Assembly: GCA_002869895.2 (NCBI GenBank)
Contig: NEWP02000014.1
Coordinates: forward strand, 120,789 to 184,788
Direction of reading: 5' to 3'
From: Nitrospira sp. CG24E
Lineage (GTDB): Bacteria; Nitrospirota; Nitrospiria; Nitrospirales; Nitrospiraceae
Length of the DNA stretch: 64,000 nucleotides
Shown here: positions 44,277 through 53,328 of the stretch, piece by piece
Numbering within the stretch: position 1 is the first letter of the stretch
How the letters are laid out: every line of letters begins with the position of its first letter
Translations under genes and position numbers: made by a program
The notes under the pieces: model-generated
What the model was told of the DNA's origin: nothing
What the model saw: the letters and a program-made list of their open reading frames with translations, nothing else
The model's database searches: none

Positions 44277-45761
44277 TCATCCTGTTACCCACCCATACAC
44301 TCGGTGACTCGGCTCCAGTCCTTCTTCGAGATAACTCATTCTGATTTGGCCCAGCGCATCTTTGGACACCTCATTCCGTTTGGCCTTCACATCGACCCCA
44401 AAAATTCTGGCTGCGTTGAGTCCAAATATCTGCTCTTTCACTTGCCGTGTGAGGGACTGGTAGCGATGAGCCTCGATCAGTTGATCGGGAATCTGAAATC
44501 GCCGGAATGCCTCGATCTGCCATTGCGGCGTCCCGTACCAAATCGAGTCGGTACCCCAAAGCACATGGTCGGAGCCGAAGGTCTGGATGACCTGCCCAAG
44601 CAAATGCGCGCAGGCTGACGGCTGAGTTGTCACGAGCTGGCCGAAGGTCGAACCGAGCTCCATATAAATATTGCCGATCCACGGCTCTTGCTGTTTCATG
44701 CGGCAGAACTCGCTTGTCCAGGGAATCTCGCCTGTTTTGGTCGCTAGATCCTTCATGCTGGCGGTGCTTTTGAGCCCCGAGTGGTAGACCATAAAATCGA
44801 TGTCGGGAAAATCCTTGGCCGCTTTGATCAAATCCTTTGGATGATTGTAGTCCTGCACGGGGCCGAGCGGGAGTCCCTTGTGGACGCAAATCCGCTTCAC
44901 GTTAAGCTTGCGCGCCTGTTCCAACATGGGGTAGGCAATCCGCTCATCGTCCATCCACCAGCCACGGTCGAATCCTGTTGGACAAGAACCGGTGTAGCAC
45001 TTCCAAGCTTCGACTTTGAGCGTCTCCGCCTGCATGGTCATAAAGTCGAGGTCCGCTTTGCCGAGCTGCGGTGTGACGAGCCCATGGGCTAGCATGCGCT
45101 GCGAACCGGCAACCCGATTTATTTCATCTCGAATGTGGGCCATCTCGCGTGGCGGCACGACGGCTTCTTGCGGATAGGGTCCTGGAGGTGTACTGATCAG
45201 TCCGATCGTCGTCTCACTGTCGAGAAAGACTTCTTTCACGAAGTTGCGCCAGGAGAGATCGTCGAGCGTACCTGTATCTCCTGCCAGCTTTGGGTTGAGC
45301 CCCGCTTCGCGAACGCGGCGGCGCAGAGACAACAACGCCTGTTTGGATACGCCCCCCTTGCGATGGCCTTCCGCATCCGTAGGGTCGTAGTGAGACCCGA
45401 CATAATGGGTTTGCACGTCGAAGATGAAGTAGGGCACCCCCTGCTGTTCCGCAAAGGCGGCTGATTCGAATAGTTCGACGTCTCCAACGTCGAAGAACCG
45501 CCCAAAGACCGAGTTCATTGCCAGCAAGGCCCCGGCCAACCCACCAGTTGTTTTGAGAAAGTCTCTGCGGGTGAGACTTCGTCGTGTGGCTGACTGTTCA
45601 ATCATCGTCGCGGCAATCTGTTCGACGTGGGCCTGGCCTGTAGTCTGGCCGAAGGGCGCAAACTCCTCGTTCGAGACGATCTGGGTCGGTACCGCGGAGC
45701 GAAAGGTCTTGCCTTGCTGGACGACGAGATTCTTCCAACTGGGATATTGGGGAGGGGCCAT
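44277..45761 (-). CDS. Amidohydrolase family 2 protein with internal Tat signal
   Basis: 494 residues. A twin-arginine motif TRRDFLKTTGGLAGALLAM lies near residue 64, so about 60 residues precede the Tat signal. The amidohydrolase (TIM-barrel) domain has YFIFDVQTHYVG near the start, ICVHKGLPLG, DFMVYHSGL and LWGTDSIWYGTPQWQIEAF, resembling decarboxylase/hydrolase members of the ACMSD type. The start at 45761 is supported by AGAGGA 10 bases upstream; an ATG at 45605 would give a conventional Tat peptide. The substrate is unknown. Confidence 0.88.
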   Translation of the reverse strand: MAPPQYPSWKNLVVQQGKTFRSAVPTQIVSNEEFAPFGQTTGQAHVEQIAATMIEQSATRRSLTRRDFLKTTGGLAGALLAMNSVFGRFFDVGDVELFESAAFAEQQGVPYFIFDVQTHYVGSHYDPTDAEGHRKGGVSKQALLSLRRRVREAGLNPKLAGDTGTLDDLSWRNFVKEVFLDSETTIGLISTPPGPYPQEAVVPPREMAHIRDEINRVAGSQRMLAHGLVTPQLGKADLDFMTMQAETLKVEAWKCYTGSCPTGFDRGWWMDDERIAYPMLEQARKLNVKRICVHKGLPLGPVQDYNHPKDLIKAAKDFPDIDFMVYHSGLKSTASMKDLATKTGEIPWTSEFCRMKQQEPWIGNIYMELGSTFGQLVTTQPSACAHLLGQVIQTFGSDHVLWGTDSIWYGTPQWQIEAFRRFQIPDQLIEAHRYQSLTRQVKEQIFGLNAARIFGVDVKAKRNEVSKDALGQIRMSYLEEGLEPSHRVYGWVTG

Positions 45762-45851
45762 AGCGAATCGTCCTCTGCGAAGATCTGTGGGTGATTCTGT
45801 GGAATACCAGAGGCAGTGTCAAGCAAGCAGAGATGCCAGGATCGTGCAGTT

Positions 45852-45891
45852 CAGTCTGTCTCGTGTATTTGGTTTGTATGGACAGAGGAGA
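45852..45891. repeat. Solitary arm of a decameric repeat
   Basis: CAGTCTGTCTCGTGTATTTG followed by GTTTGTATGGACAG resembles the left arm of the decameric inverted repeats; no complementary arm is evident. Confidence 0.45.
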
Positions 45892-45976
45892 TGTCAGAGG
45901 AATCAGAAGTCTTTGACTACGAAGGGGCCTGGTGGATGGCTTGGATTGAGGTTGGGACAGGCAGCGGCTGTTTCGC

Positions 45977-48900
45977 TCACGAGCGGTTGAGCTTGGGAAT
46001 GGTTGCGACGATATCGCGCAGGGAATCGCCATCCTGATCCTTGCCGTCAGGCCCGACGCTATACACCATACCCTTCTGTTGATCGAGCAGCATGGGAAGG
46101 CCAGTAAAGGGATCGTAGAGGGCCTGCCCTGCTTTTGCGAGGCGCGCGAGCGCACTTTCTTCTTGAGCCCCTCGTCTGATCCAGATTTGCAGGCTCGCCA
46201 GACGAAGCCGTGCGTCGGTCTCCACGATACGCCCAACATAGGGATCCCATGATGGGAGGGGTTCGATTCCGATAATGTGTTCGATCGGATTTGCCAAATA
46301 GTCCAATGTGCTGGCAGCGGGAGTTCGAATGAAGCTGGACAGTTTCGGCAAGCTGGTATAGCGTCCCTCCGCTACAGATTTACTTGCCGCCTCGTAATAG
46401 TCAGCATAGGCATTGGCTCGTCGTTGGACCGGAAGGGGCATCGCGGCTGCCAAGGCAACGTGAAGAGGACGCTCGCCGTTCTTGTCGTTCTTCAAGCCCG
46501 TCGTTACGGACTTCGTCCCCCAGGCGAGATGGCTTTGCATCGGCCAACGAAGAGATAACTCGACCGGATCCAGTGGGCGGACGATCTTGCCGAGGCGACC
46601 GACCGCATCCCCGTCGAAACCCTGCCGAATCAAGAGCCCGGATGCGAGCGCGATATTGTCTTGGACTGCCGTCGCTGCCAGCATCTTTATCATCAAGGTT
46701 TTGGACTGTTCCAGCACAACGCGCCAAGATCCCATATCGGTTTCTAGCCGTTCGAGGCCGGTGTTGAGGCCCTGCGCAAACCCTTCCGCCAAGTACAGCC
46801 GATGGGCCAGCAAAATGTGGTCGCAGTTCGGGCTTAGGATTTGTCCATATCCGGCATCTTCAAACGCCATCGGAAGCCATTGTTGGTAGCGCTTGAGGGC
46901 AAGCGATTCTTGCGTGACCCATGATCGCACTGCTGTCGTCTGCAGTGCGATCTGCGCCGCTGGGTCGGCGCTGGTGAACCATTCACGGACCACGTTGGGG
47001 GAGGCCCCGGTGGTGGTCGTCCCTTTTCCCGTATCACCGAGCATACAGCTATGCGCAGCCTGGAGATCGCTCTCTTCAGCCTTGCGTTCGTAACCAACTT
47101 GGAGCGGATTCTGTTCTTCAGTGGCGTCGAAGCCGAGCAGCAAGAAGTATCCGTTTTTTCTCGAATCGGTCAGTGCCTGGGAAGGGCTGACTGTCAGGTT
47201 GTGATAGACCGACGAGGGGGGCGCTTCCATCATGATCCAGGCCAATCCAATTGCCCCAATGCCGACTGCCACCAGTGCCACAGAAGAGAGTGTCAGCCCC
47301 ACACACAGCAAGACGATCGATCGTGTCGTTGAAAAACAGGTCCCGATAAATGAGGAGATGCCGATGCGGATACGAGCTATTCGCGTGGCAAGCCGAGGGC
47401 TCCGTCTTGGCGTCGCGACACGATCCAGCGTGTGAACTTGGCGTTTATTTTCCGTTGAGTCAAAGAGCACATCAACAGCCGATGCGGCAACCGAGAGTTC
47501 AGGTTCTGGCCTCGAAAGAGTGGCTTCGGTACCGGGGTCCTGCCACGTGGAGGAAGAGGGTAGGGGGGGATCCATAAAGGTGATCGATTCACTCGCACGA
47601 ATCCATTCCGGTCTCGTATCTTCCTCAAGAACAGGCTTCTCCTCGATCGGGGCCACCGCTTCAACGACCGGAGTGACTGCATCTGAGAGAGCCGCTTCCC
47701 ACCCGCCGGTACGAGACAGTTCGGCGACTGACTCAGAAGACTCCTCAATCACCGGTAATGGAGCCGGCTGACCGACTGGAGCGTCCCCCTTCTCCTTGTC
47801 CCATTGTCTTTTCTTTTCGAGCAGGCGATGAGGCTGAACCGCGACTTCGCCGGTGCTCCATTGCGCCGATGTATCTATCGGGCTGGGAGAAGTCGATGGC
47901 GTATCACTGTTCTTAAGCAGTGTGATGGGTATTTCATGTTGCCCTGTGGTAACCGGTTCAGAACTTTGAGTTGGTTCGACCGGCTCCGGCAGGGATGGCA
48001 CCGGAAGGTCCACGTTGACGGAGCTTCGAGCTTCACTCGCAAAAACCAACGACGCCTCTACCAGCGAGGGCTCCTCCGAAATAAGGACTGGCGTCGGGGA
48101 TGGGACATCGGGTTCTTCGATCGCATTTGCTCTTTCAATCGATCCACTCACAATCGAAGGATCAGGCGCTGGCAATGAATCTGGTTCGAAGTCGGGGGCG
48201 CTGAATGAAACTGGCAGGTCAGAAGTTGCTGTACTGGATGGGGCGGAGAGGTCTGATTCTGGTTGAACCGGTTCCAATTCCCTCGCATCCTGCAGGCTCG
48301 CATAGGGCTTGGATAATGCGGTAGGCGAACTCGACGATAACGTTCCTGCGGCAAACTTCCATGCTCCGTCGAATATGTTGTTCCATGAAAGTGGGGCCGT
48401 GGGTGAAGCATCGGCGGCGAGTGAGGGTGGAGATTCTGGTTCAGAAAGTTCCGCGAGACTTGGTGCCGGCCCTGTCGTGAAGATCGACTCGCCAGGCTCC
48501 GTGAGCTGGTCTACAGGCTCAGGAGTAGCAGACAGGGTTGTGGTTTCAAGTTCTGGAAGTTCCGCCGGGCTTGTTGAGGGTTCTACGGCAAAGATCGATA
48601 CACTCGGTTCCGTCAGATCTGGCGTGTAAGCTCGATTCGCTAGCTGGCCCGATACAGGTTCAGGTTGAGTCGTAGTGGGTGGGGCAAGAACGGATTCACT
48701 GTCCAGTAGAGATGTTCCCTCCGATTGAACGATCGGAACCGTCGACTGGCTCGTTTCCTCAATAGGGATGGTGGAATTCTCTATCTGTTCCCAGGGCAAA
48801 GGCGAAGAGACTTCCACCGAATCGACAGAAGGAGAAACGTCACTTCCGTCACCCACGCTATATTTCTCTGGGGAGCTAGGGGCGAGCTGCTCATGATGAT

Positions 48901-49831
48901 CTCCGTTCAATGGAAACGGGGGCGCGGTCAATTTGGATGGTGCGGTCTCATGGACGAAGCGATTGGCGTCCTGGATTGACCCGGTAGATTCGGACGGAGG
49001 GACATTCAGTTCCTGTGGGGGTAGGACGGCCAGTGCTGGGTCTACTACAGCCTCTGGGATATCGAACGATTCGATGACGGAGTTCGATGAAGTGGGTGGC
49101 AGAGTCTCGTGACTTGAATGCGCCCTATCCGGCTGTTCCCACGGCATCACATTAGAGGGATTCGATTCTTCATCGGTAGTGGGAATTTCTTCCGTGGTAT
49201 GCAGGACGTCCACTTCCAAGGACGGTGTTGCGGCAGGAGCTAACGGCCGAGATACGAGAAGCTCGCCTGTTTGTATATCGAAGAGAGAAGCAAGTTGACA
49301 GGCTACCGAGCTGGCTGGCGCAAGCTCTCGCACTTTGGTGTAGAGCTGAGAAGGTTTCTTGGGGTTTTCAGAGTCTGGGTCCTCGATGAGAATATCGATT
49401 GCCTTGCCCAATTCAGTCACAGCGGCAACGGCATCTCCCTTCACCTCGTGCACCTGGGCCAAGAGTTCGAGGAACGGGATGCAGCGGGGTCCGGCAACTA
49501 AATATTCACGCAACAAGGATTCGGCCAACCAGAAGTCTTGCCGCTCGATGGCTTCTTTGGCGAGGGATTCAAATGCTTGCCGAGCCGTGACAAGACTGCC
49601 CAATCGTAAATGCAACGTGGCAAAGAGTCGTCGTGCTTCTGTATTCTGAGGATCAAGAGCGAGTAGTTGTTTTAATGCAGCGGAAGACCGGCCGTACTTG
49701 CCGGTGTTCATGTGGGTAATCGCTTCCTCGAGAAGGGCGCTTTTCTTGCTATAGCCGACGACACCCCGATTGTGTGTTCGGGATGGAGTCTTTTTATCGG
49801 TTTTTTGAAGGGATTTCTTATCGGTCCGCAC
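45977..49831 (-). CDS. Giant TPR / Ser-Pro-rich / transmembrane protein of unknown function
   Basis: 1284 residues. After a basic start, TPR-like helices cover about 30-150 (AALKQLLALDPQNTEARRLFATLHLRLG). A very long acidic, Ser/Pro/Glu-rich segment (about 200-800) follows, with a 37-residue tandem duplication near 402-475 (LTEPSVSIF / LTEPGESIF). One membrane segment lies near 840-872 (IVLLCVGLTLSSVALVAVGIGAIGLAWIM). A globular C-terminal domain of about 400 residues ends YDPFTGLPMLLDQQKGMVYS then VGPDGKDQDGD, an Asp-rich motif like the calcium loops of pseudopilins. A sigma-54-type promoter precedes it and a secretin gene is divergent. No function is recognised; a secretion or cell-surface assembly factor is one possibility. 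Confidence 0.8.
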   Translation of the reverse strand: MRTDKKSLQKTDKKTPSRTHNRGVVGYSKKSALLEEAITHMNTGKYGRSSAALKQLLALDPQNTEARRLFATLHLRLGSLVTARQAFESLAKEAIERQDFWLAESLLREYLVAGPRCIPFLELLAQVHEVKGDAVAAVTELGKAIDILIEDPDSENPKKPSQLYTKVRELAPASSVACQLASLFDIQTGELLVSRPLAPAATPSLEVDVLHTTEEIPTTDEESNPSNVMPWEQPDRAHSSHETLPPTSSNSVIESFDIPEAVVDPALAVLPPQELNVPPSESTGSIQDANRFVHETAPSKLTAPPFPLNGDHHEQLAPSSPEKYSVGDGSDVSPSVDSVEVSSPLPWEQIENSTIPIEETSQSTVPIVQSEGTSLLDSESVLAPPTTTQPEPVSGQLANRAYTPDLTEPSVSIFAVEPSTSPAELPELETTTLSATPEPVDQLTEPGESIFTTGPAPSLAELSEPESPPSLAADASPTAPLSWNNIFDGAWKFAAGTLSSSSPTALSKPYASLQDARELEPVQPESDLSAPSSTATSDLPVSFSAPDFEPDSLPAPDPSIVSGSIERANAIEEPDVPSPTPVLISEEPSLVEASLVFASEARSSVNVDLPVPSLPEPVEPTQSSEPVTTGQHEIPITLLKNSDTPSTSPSPIDTSAQWSTGEVAVQPHRLLEKKRQWDKEKGDAPVGQPAPLPVIEESSESVAELSRTGGWEAALSDAVTPVVEAVAPIEEKPVLEEDTRPEWIRASESITFMDPPLPSSSTWQDPGTEATLSRPEPELSVAASAVDVLFDSTENKRQVHTLDRVATPRRSPRLATRIARIRIGISSFIGTCFSTTRSIVLLCVGLTLSSVALVAVGIGAIGLAWIMMEAPPSSVYHNLTVSPSQALTDSRKNGYFLLLGFDATEEQNPLQVGYERKAEESDLQAAHSCMLGDTGKGTTTTGASPNVVREWFTSADPAAQIALQTTAVRSWVTQESLALKRYQQWLPMAFEDAGYGQILSPNCDHILLAHRLYLAEGFAQGLNTGLERLETDMGSWRVVLEQSKTLMIKMLAATAVQDNIALASGLLIRQGFDGDAVGRLGKIVRPLDPVELSLRWPMQSHLAWGTKSVTTGLKNDKNGERPLHVALAAAMPLPVQRRANAYADYYEAASKSVAEGRYTSLPKLSSFIRTPAASTLDYLANPIEHIIGIEPLPSWDPYVGRIVETDARLRLASLQIWIRRGAQEESALARLAKAGQALYDPFTGLPMLLDQQKGMVYSVGPDGKDQDGDSLRDIVATIPKLNRS

Positions 49832-50342
49832 GTTACAACCTTAGCAGATCATCGAAAGATACGAAGCGGTTCCCCTGGCCGCTTTCACCAGACTTGCTCT
49901 ATTCTGTTTTGCACGATCATGAGGGGAGGCAAACTGGATGGACAGGTGCAATCCTAGTGCCATGCCGGTTGTCAAACATTTTTTGAATACCCTTAATTAT
50001 TAGTATGTTAGAAAATCATTCCCCTTTCCTATCTACTGGTGATTTGTCAAAAATGAACAAACCATTCAAGAATCGCCATTGAGAAAGTCTTCTTGAGGAG
50101 TAACCGATGAGATTTCGAATCAGGTCCGGCTGGGTTCCTTTGTAGGACCCCAATGAAGTCGAAGCAGGCAAGGAAGACATTCTTGCGCAGAATGGCGAGT
50201 AAGTAAGCGGCAAATCCGATCGTCTGGCCGCCAACAGGCTCCTAGTCTGGTTGTGCCGATAACGAGCCTTGTGGTACCGTCTTGCATTCCCTTTTTCATG
50301 CTCAGCGTGGTCGAGGGATGATCGGTCTCTCCTCACACTTAC
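49832..50342. other. Divergent intergenic region between the TPR giant and gspD
   Basis: 511 bp without a supported gene. It contains the sigma-54-type promoter at 49947-49962 and an AT-rich stretch around 49970-50060 that suits a regulatory region. Confidence 0.6.
49947..49962 (-). promoter_or_regulatory. Sigma-54 (-24/-12) promoter for the TPR giant
   Basis: On the minus strand TGGCACTAGGATTGCA matches the consensus TGGCAC-N5-TTGCA exactly, with the correct 10-bp GG-to-GC spacing. It lies about 115 bp before the ATG at 49831. Transcription would need an enhancer-binding activator; none is encoded in this window. Confidence 0.6.
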
Positions 50343-51941
50343 ATGGGAATTATGGATCTCCTCCCTTTTGGGCAATTACGGTGGGTTAGGCAGACTGCTC
50401 TCGTCTGCCTGCTGGTAGTGCTGAGTCAATTCCTGTTTCCTTTGGTCTTGCGGGCTGAAACCGGAGGAAGCTCTTCTGGACGTGTCTCCCTTGATTTCAA
50501 CGATGTTGAACTCGCTGTCTTTGTTCGCTTCATTAGTGAGTTAACCGGTAAGAATTTTGTCTTGGACGATGTCGTCAAGAAGGCTGGGGGAAAAATCAGC
50601 GTCTATTCTCCTACCAAGGTCACGCAGGACCAAGCCTACAACATGTTTGTGGCTGCGCTTGAAGTCAGTCGTCTGGCTGTCGTCATGAAGGGAAACGTCC
50701 ATCAAATCGTGGCAATGGGTGACCTTCCTCCGGAGCGAGGGGCCTTCGTCTATAAACTGAAACATGCCAATGCGACTGATCTTGCCGCCATCCTGACTAA
50801 TCTCGTCGCCCGATCTCAGACGGTCGCACAGACGGCACCGGGCACGAGACCACTCTTTAGGCCCTTGAGCGAGTTCGAAGCCCCAGTCCAGGTCTTTGCG
50901 GACAAGGCTACGAACTCGATCATCATCAGTTCGACAAAAAGCGCCTACCTCAAGCTGCAGTCCGTCATTCGGGACCTGGATACCCGCCGGAATCAGGTCT
51001 TTGTCGAAGCCGTCATCTTGGAAGTGCAAGTCGATCGGCTCAGACAGATCGGGAGCGACCCTATTCAAGTAATAGGTGCCGGCAGGAGCGGTTCACTGCA
51101 AGGCATTGCTGGCTTCAATAGCGCACCGGAAAACTTGGCAACCATCGCGCAGGCCATTACCGGCGCTGCAACAGGAGGAGCAACGTCGGTACTCAATACC
51201 GTGAACGTGCGCGCTTTCTTGCAACTGTTGTTGAGCCTCACGGACACGAATGTCCTGTCGACTCCCCAAGTACTCGCAGCGGATAACCAGGAGGCGAAGA
51301 TCGTCGTGGGCGAAAATCGTCCCTTTCCGACGGGCCAGGCGCAGGGAATCACGGGAGGCACCCTTGTCACGATCGAACGAAAAGATGTCGGTGTTACATT
51401 GGAAATCACACCGCAGGTTTTGGAAAATGACCTGATCCGCTTAAAAATCAAGCAGGAGATTACCGCGATTGCCGAGAATGTGGCACAAACGATTGGGAGC
51501 GGTACGGCCAGCATCCCGGTCGGGCCTACGACAACCAAACGGTCGATGGAGACGACCACCATCGCTAAAGATCGGCAGACGATCGTCGTCGGTGGGCTCG
51601 TACGGGATAACATCACTCTCAGCGAGCGAAAAGTGCCTCTCTTGGGCGATATACCGTTCTTGGGTTGGCTGTTCAGATTCCAAAGCAGACAGATTGAAAA
51701 GCTGAACCTGCTCGTATTCTTGACCCCAACTCTAGTCAGGGATGATGGAGATGTGGTGGAGTTGAATGCCCGCAAATCAGCAGAACTGGGGACACTTCAG
51801 CGCGAAAATCGGATTGAGGAACCGACAAAGCTCAAACAAGATATCTTAGAAAAGCTCGATCGCCAGAATGGTACGCCAGCCCCCCTTCCAAGTACGGGAG
51901 ATCCATCGGCCCCCCTCCAGCCACTACTGCGACCGGAGTAA
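50343..51941 (+). CDS. gspD: Type II secretion/pilus secretin (GspD/PulD family)
   Basis: 532 residues with a signal peptide (LVCLLVVLSQFLFPLVLRAE). A secretin N0-like domain (LDFNDVELAVFVRFISELTGKNFVLDD) and one N1-type repeat (VYKLKHANATDLAAILTNLV) precede the core, which has the conserved TPQVLAADNQEAKIVVGENRPFP, VGVTLEITPQV and VPLLGDIPFLGWLFR. It forms the outer-membrane channel. It is shorter than classical GspD, with fewer N domains. No other Gsp inner-membrane genes lie beside it. ATG at 50343 or 50352. Confidence 0.9.
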   Translation: MGIMDLLPFGQLRWVRQTALVCLLVVLSQFLFPLVLRAETGGSSSGRVSLDFNDVELAVFVRFISELTGKNFVLDDVVKKAGGKISVYSPTKVTQDQAYNMFVAALEVSRLAVVMKGNVHQIVAMGDLPPERGAFVYKLKHANATDLAAILTNLVARSQTVAQTAPGTRPLFRPLSEFEAPVQVFADKATNSIIISSTKSAYLKLQSVIRDLDTRRNQVFVEAVILEVQVDRLRQIGSDPIQVIGAGRSGSLQGIAGFNSAPENLATIAQAITGAATGGATSVLNTVNVRAFLQLLLSLTDTNVLSTPQVLAADNQEAKIVVGENRPFPTGQAQGITGGTLVTIERKDVGVTLEITPQVLENDLIRLKIKQEITAIAENVAQTIGSGTASIPVGPTTTKRSMETTTIAKDRQTIVVGGLVRDNITLSERKVPLLGDIPFLGWLFRFQSRQIEKLNLLVFLTPTLVRDDGDVVELNARKSAELGTLQRENRIEEPTKLKQDILEKLDRQNGTPAPLPSTGDPSAPLQPLLRPE

Positions 51942-52018
51942 TCTCTGATCAAGAGCGTCGGTCATCGTGGGCGTCAACCGATTGAGGGAGTAATCGTGAG
52001 GATCGTCCGTGCAAGGTA

Positions 52019-52096
52019 TGGGGTGGATGACGGGTTTCGAACCCGCGACCTCCGGATCCACAATCCGGCGCTCTAACCAACTGAGCTACACCCACC
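52019..52096 (-). tRNA. tRNA-His (anticodon GTG)
   Basis: The minus strand folds as a full cloverleaf: acceptor GTGGGTG pairing with CATCCAC, D-arm AGCTCAGTTGGTTAGAGC, anticodon stem-loop CCGGATTGTGGATCCGG with anticodon GTG, and T-arm GCGGGTTCGAACCCCGT. An extra 5' G (position -1, at 52096) and an encoded CCA (52021-52019) are present, as expected for tRNA-His. Confidence 0.96.
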
Positions 52097-52249
52097 ATCC
52101 TGAGGCGAAGAGATATGCCGTGCGGCAAGGGAGAGAGATCTTAGCAAAGAGCGAAGAATCGCCGCAACCATCGAGAGACTATAGCTGTCGCCAGTTATTC
52201 GTTAACCATGGCTCACCGAGAGACAAAAGACTGTTGGTCATTGGTGCGC

Positions 52250-52963
52250 TCATCCTCTGGCATCGAAAGCAGTCTGCATTTCCGACAAGATTGCAGCGGC
52301 AGCGGCGGCAGGATCCGAGGCATCCCTGATGGGTCGACCGACCACCAGATAGTCAGCCCCTGCTGAAATTGCCTGGGTCGGTGTGGTGGCTCGCGCATGG
52401 TCATCGACGTCCTTGCCGACCGGGCGCACACCGGGTGTGACGATCAGAAATCGTGGACCGACTTTAGGGCGGAGGATTGCCGGTTCCTCGCCTGAGGCGA
52501 CGACCCCGTCACAGCCTACCTCGGATGCTAATAAGGCGCGCGCGGCAACCAAGTCCTGGACAGTCCGTTGAATGCCCATGTCACGGAGATCCTGGCTGTC
52601 AAAGTTGGTCAGCACTGTCACCGCCAACAGTTGAAGCCTGGAGTCTCCACGGCCTTGGACGGCTGCGACCAGCGCTTTCCGGTTCGCATGAACCGTCAAA
52701 AACTCCACTCCCATCGCCGCAACACGCGCAGTGGCTCGGCGAACCGTTTCCTCAATGTCCAGAAATTTCAGATCGAGGAAAACTCGCTTGCCTCGCGCGA
52801 TCAGACGTTGGACCATCTCCGGTCCGGCTGCGGTGTAGAGTTCAAGCCCGACCTTCACGAATACGACCTGGTCCTGCAAGCGATCGAGAAGCCGGTCGGC
52901 TTCATCGCTTGAGGGGACGTCGAGGGCCAAGATTAATCGATCACGGGCAATGATAGTTGTCAC
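52250..52963 (-). CDS. pyrF: Orotidine-5'-phosphate decarboxylase
   Basis: 237 residues; last step of UMP synthesis. TIM-barrel motifs are LILALDVPSSDEA (substrate Asp), VFVKVGLELYTAAG (Lys), and the catalytic DLKFLDIEETV, in which the Asp-Lys-Asp set is kept although the usual His is Leu. VTPGVRP and DYLVVGRPI bind the phosphate. The start is GTG at 52963 with AAGGA 8 bases upstream. The length is normal. Confidence 0.95.
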   Translation of the reverse strand: MTTIIARDRLILALDVPSSDEADRLLDRLQDQVVFVKVGLELYTAAGPEMVQRLIARGKRVFLDLKFLDIEETVRRATARVAAMGVEFLTVHANRKALVAAVQGRGDSRLQLLAVTVLTNFDSQDLRDMGIQRTVQDLVAARALLASEVGCDGVVASGEEPAILRPKVGPRFLIVTPGVRPVGKDVDDHARATTPTQAISAGADYLVVGRPIRDASDPAAAAAAILSEMQTAFDARG

Positions 52964-52992
52964 GAGCTTGTCCTTTTGAAGAGGGGTTCACC

Positions 52993-53022
52993 TTGACGCT
53001 TCGCTAAACCATATGGTACAAA
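52993..53022 (+). promoter_or_regulatory. Putative sigma-70 promoter of rpsT
   Basis: TTGACG (52993-52998) and TACAAA (53017-53022) with 18-bp spacing, about 30 bp before the rpsT ATG. Confidence 0.5.
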
Positions 53023-53049
53023 TGCGTTCTTTTTCTACAGGAGTCTACT

Positions 53050-53328
53050 ATGCCGGTTGTACACAAATCGACGATCCGTCGAGCCCGCCAGTCCGTGAAG
53101 CGGCAGGCTCGTAACCGTGCGACGCTGGGTGCTCTCAAGAGCCTCGTCAAGAAAGTCCAGTCGGCGGTGGCTGAGAAAAAGGTCGAGGATGCGAAGGCCT
53201 CTCTTCGCCAAGCCACGTCGGCCCTCGGTAAGGCTGTGACGAAAGGTGTGATGAAACAGAATACGGCCTCGCGCCGGATCGCTCGCCTCACGCTCCACGT
53301 CAACTCCTTGTCTGCTTCTCCCTCGTAA
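53050..53328 (+). CDS. rpsT: 30S ribosomal protein S20
   Basis: 92-residue basic protein, the usual S20 length. It begins VHKSTIRRARQSVKRQARNRA and contains KSLVKKVQSAV and KGVMKQNTASRRIARLTLHVN, which are diagnostic. It binds 16S rRNA early in small-subunit assembly. AGGAG lies 7 bases before the ATG. Its last 29 bp overlap the 3' end of the convergent holA gene. Confidence 0.97.
   Translation: MPVVHKSTIRRARQSVKRQARNRATLGALKSLVKKVQSAVAEKKVEDAKASLRQATSALGKAVTKGVMKQNTASRRIARLTLHVNSLSASPS

Noticed and set aside
50107-50145. 12-codon open frame with a GAGGAG site upstream of gspD
   Set aside because: Could be a leader peptide, but there is no attenuator structure or codon pattern to support it.
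50272-50287. TGGTACCGTCTTGCAT upstream of gspD as a second sigma-54 promoter
   Set aside because: The GG-to-GC spacing is one base short of the strict requirement, and the fourth base deviates.
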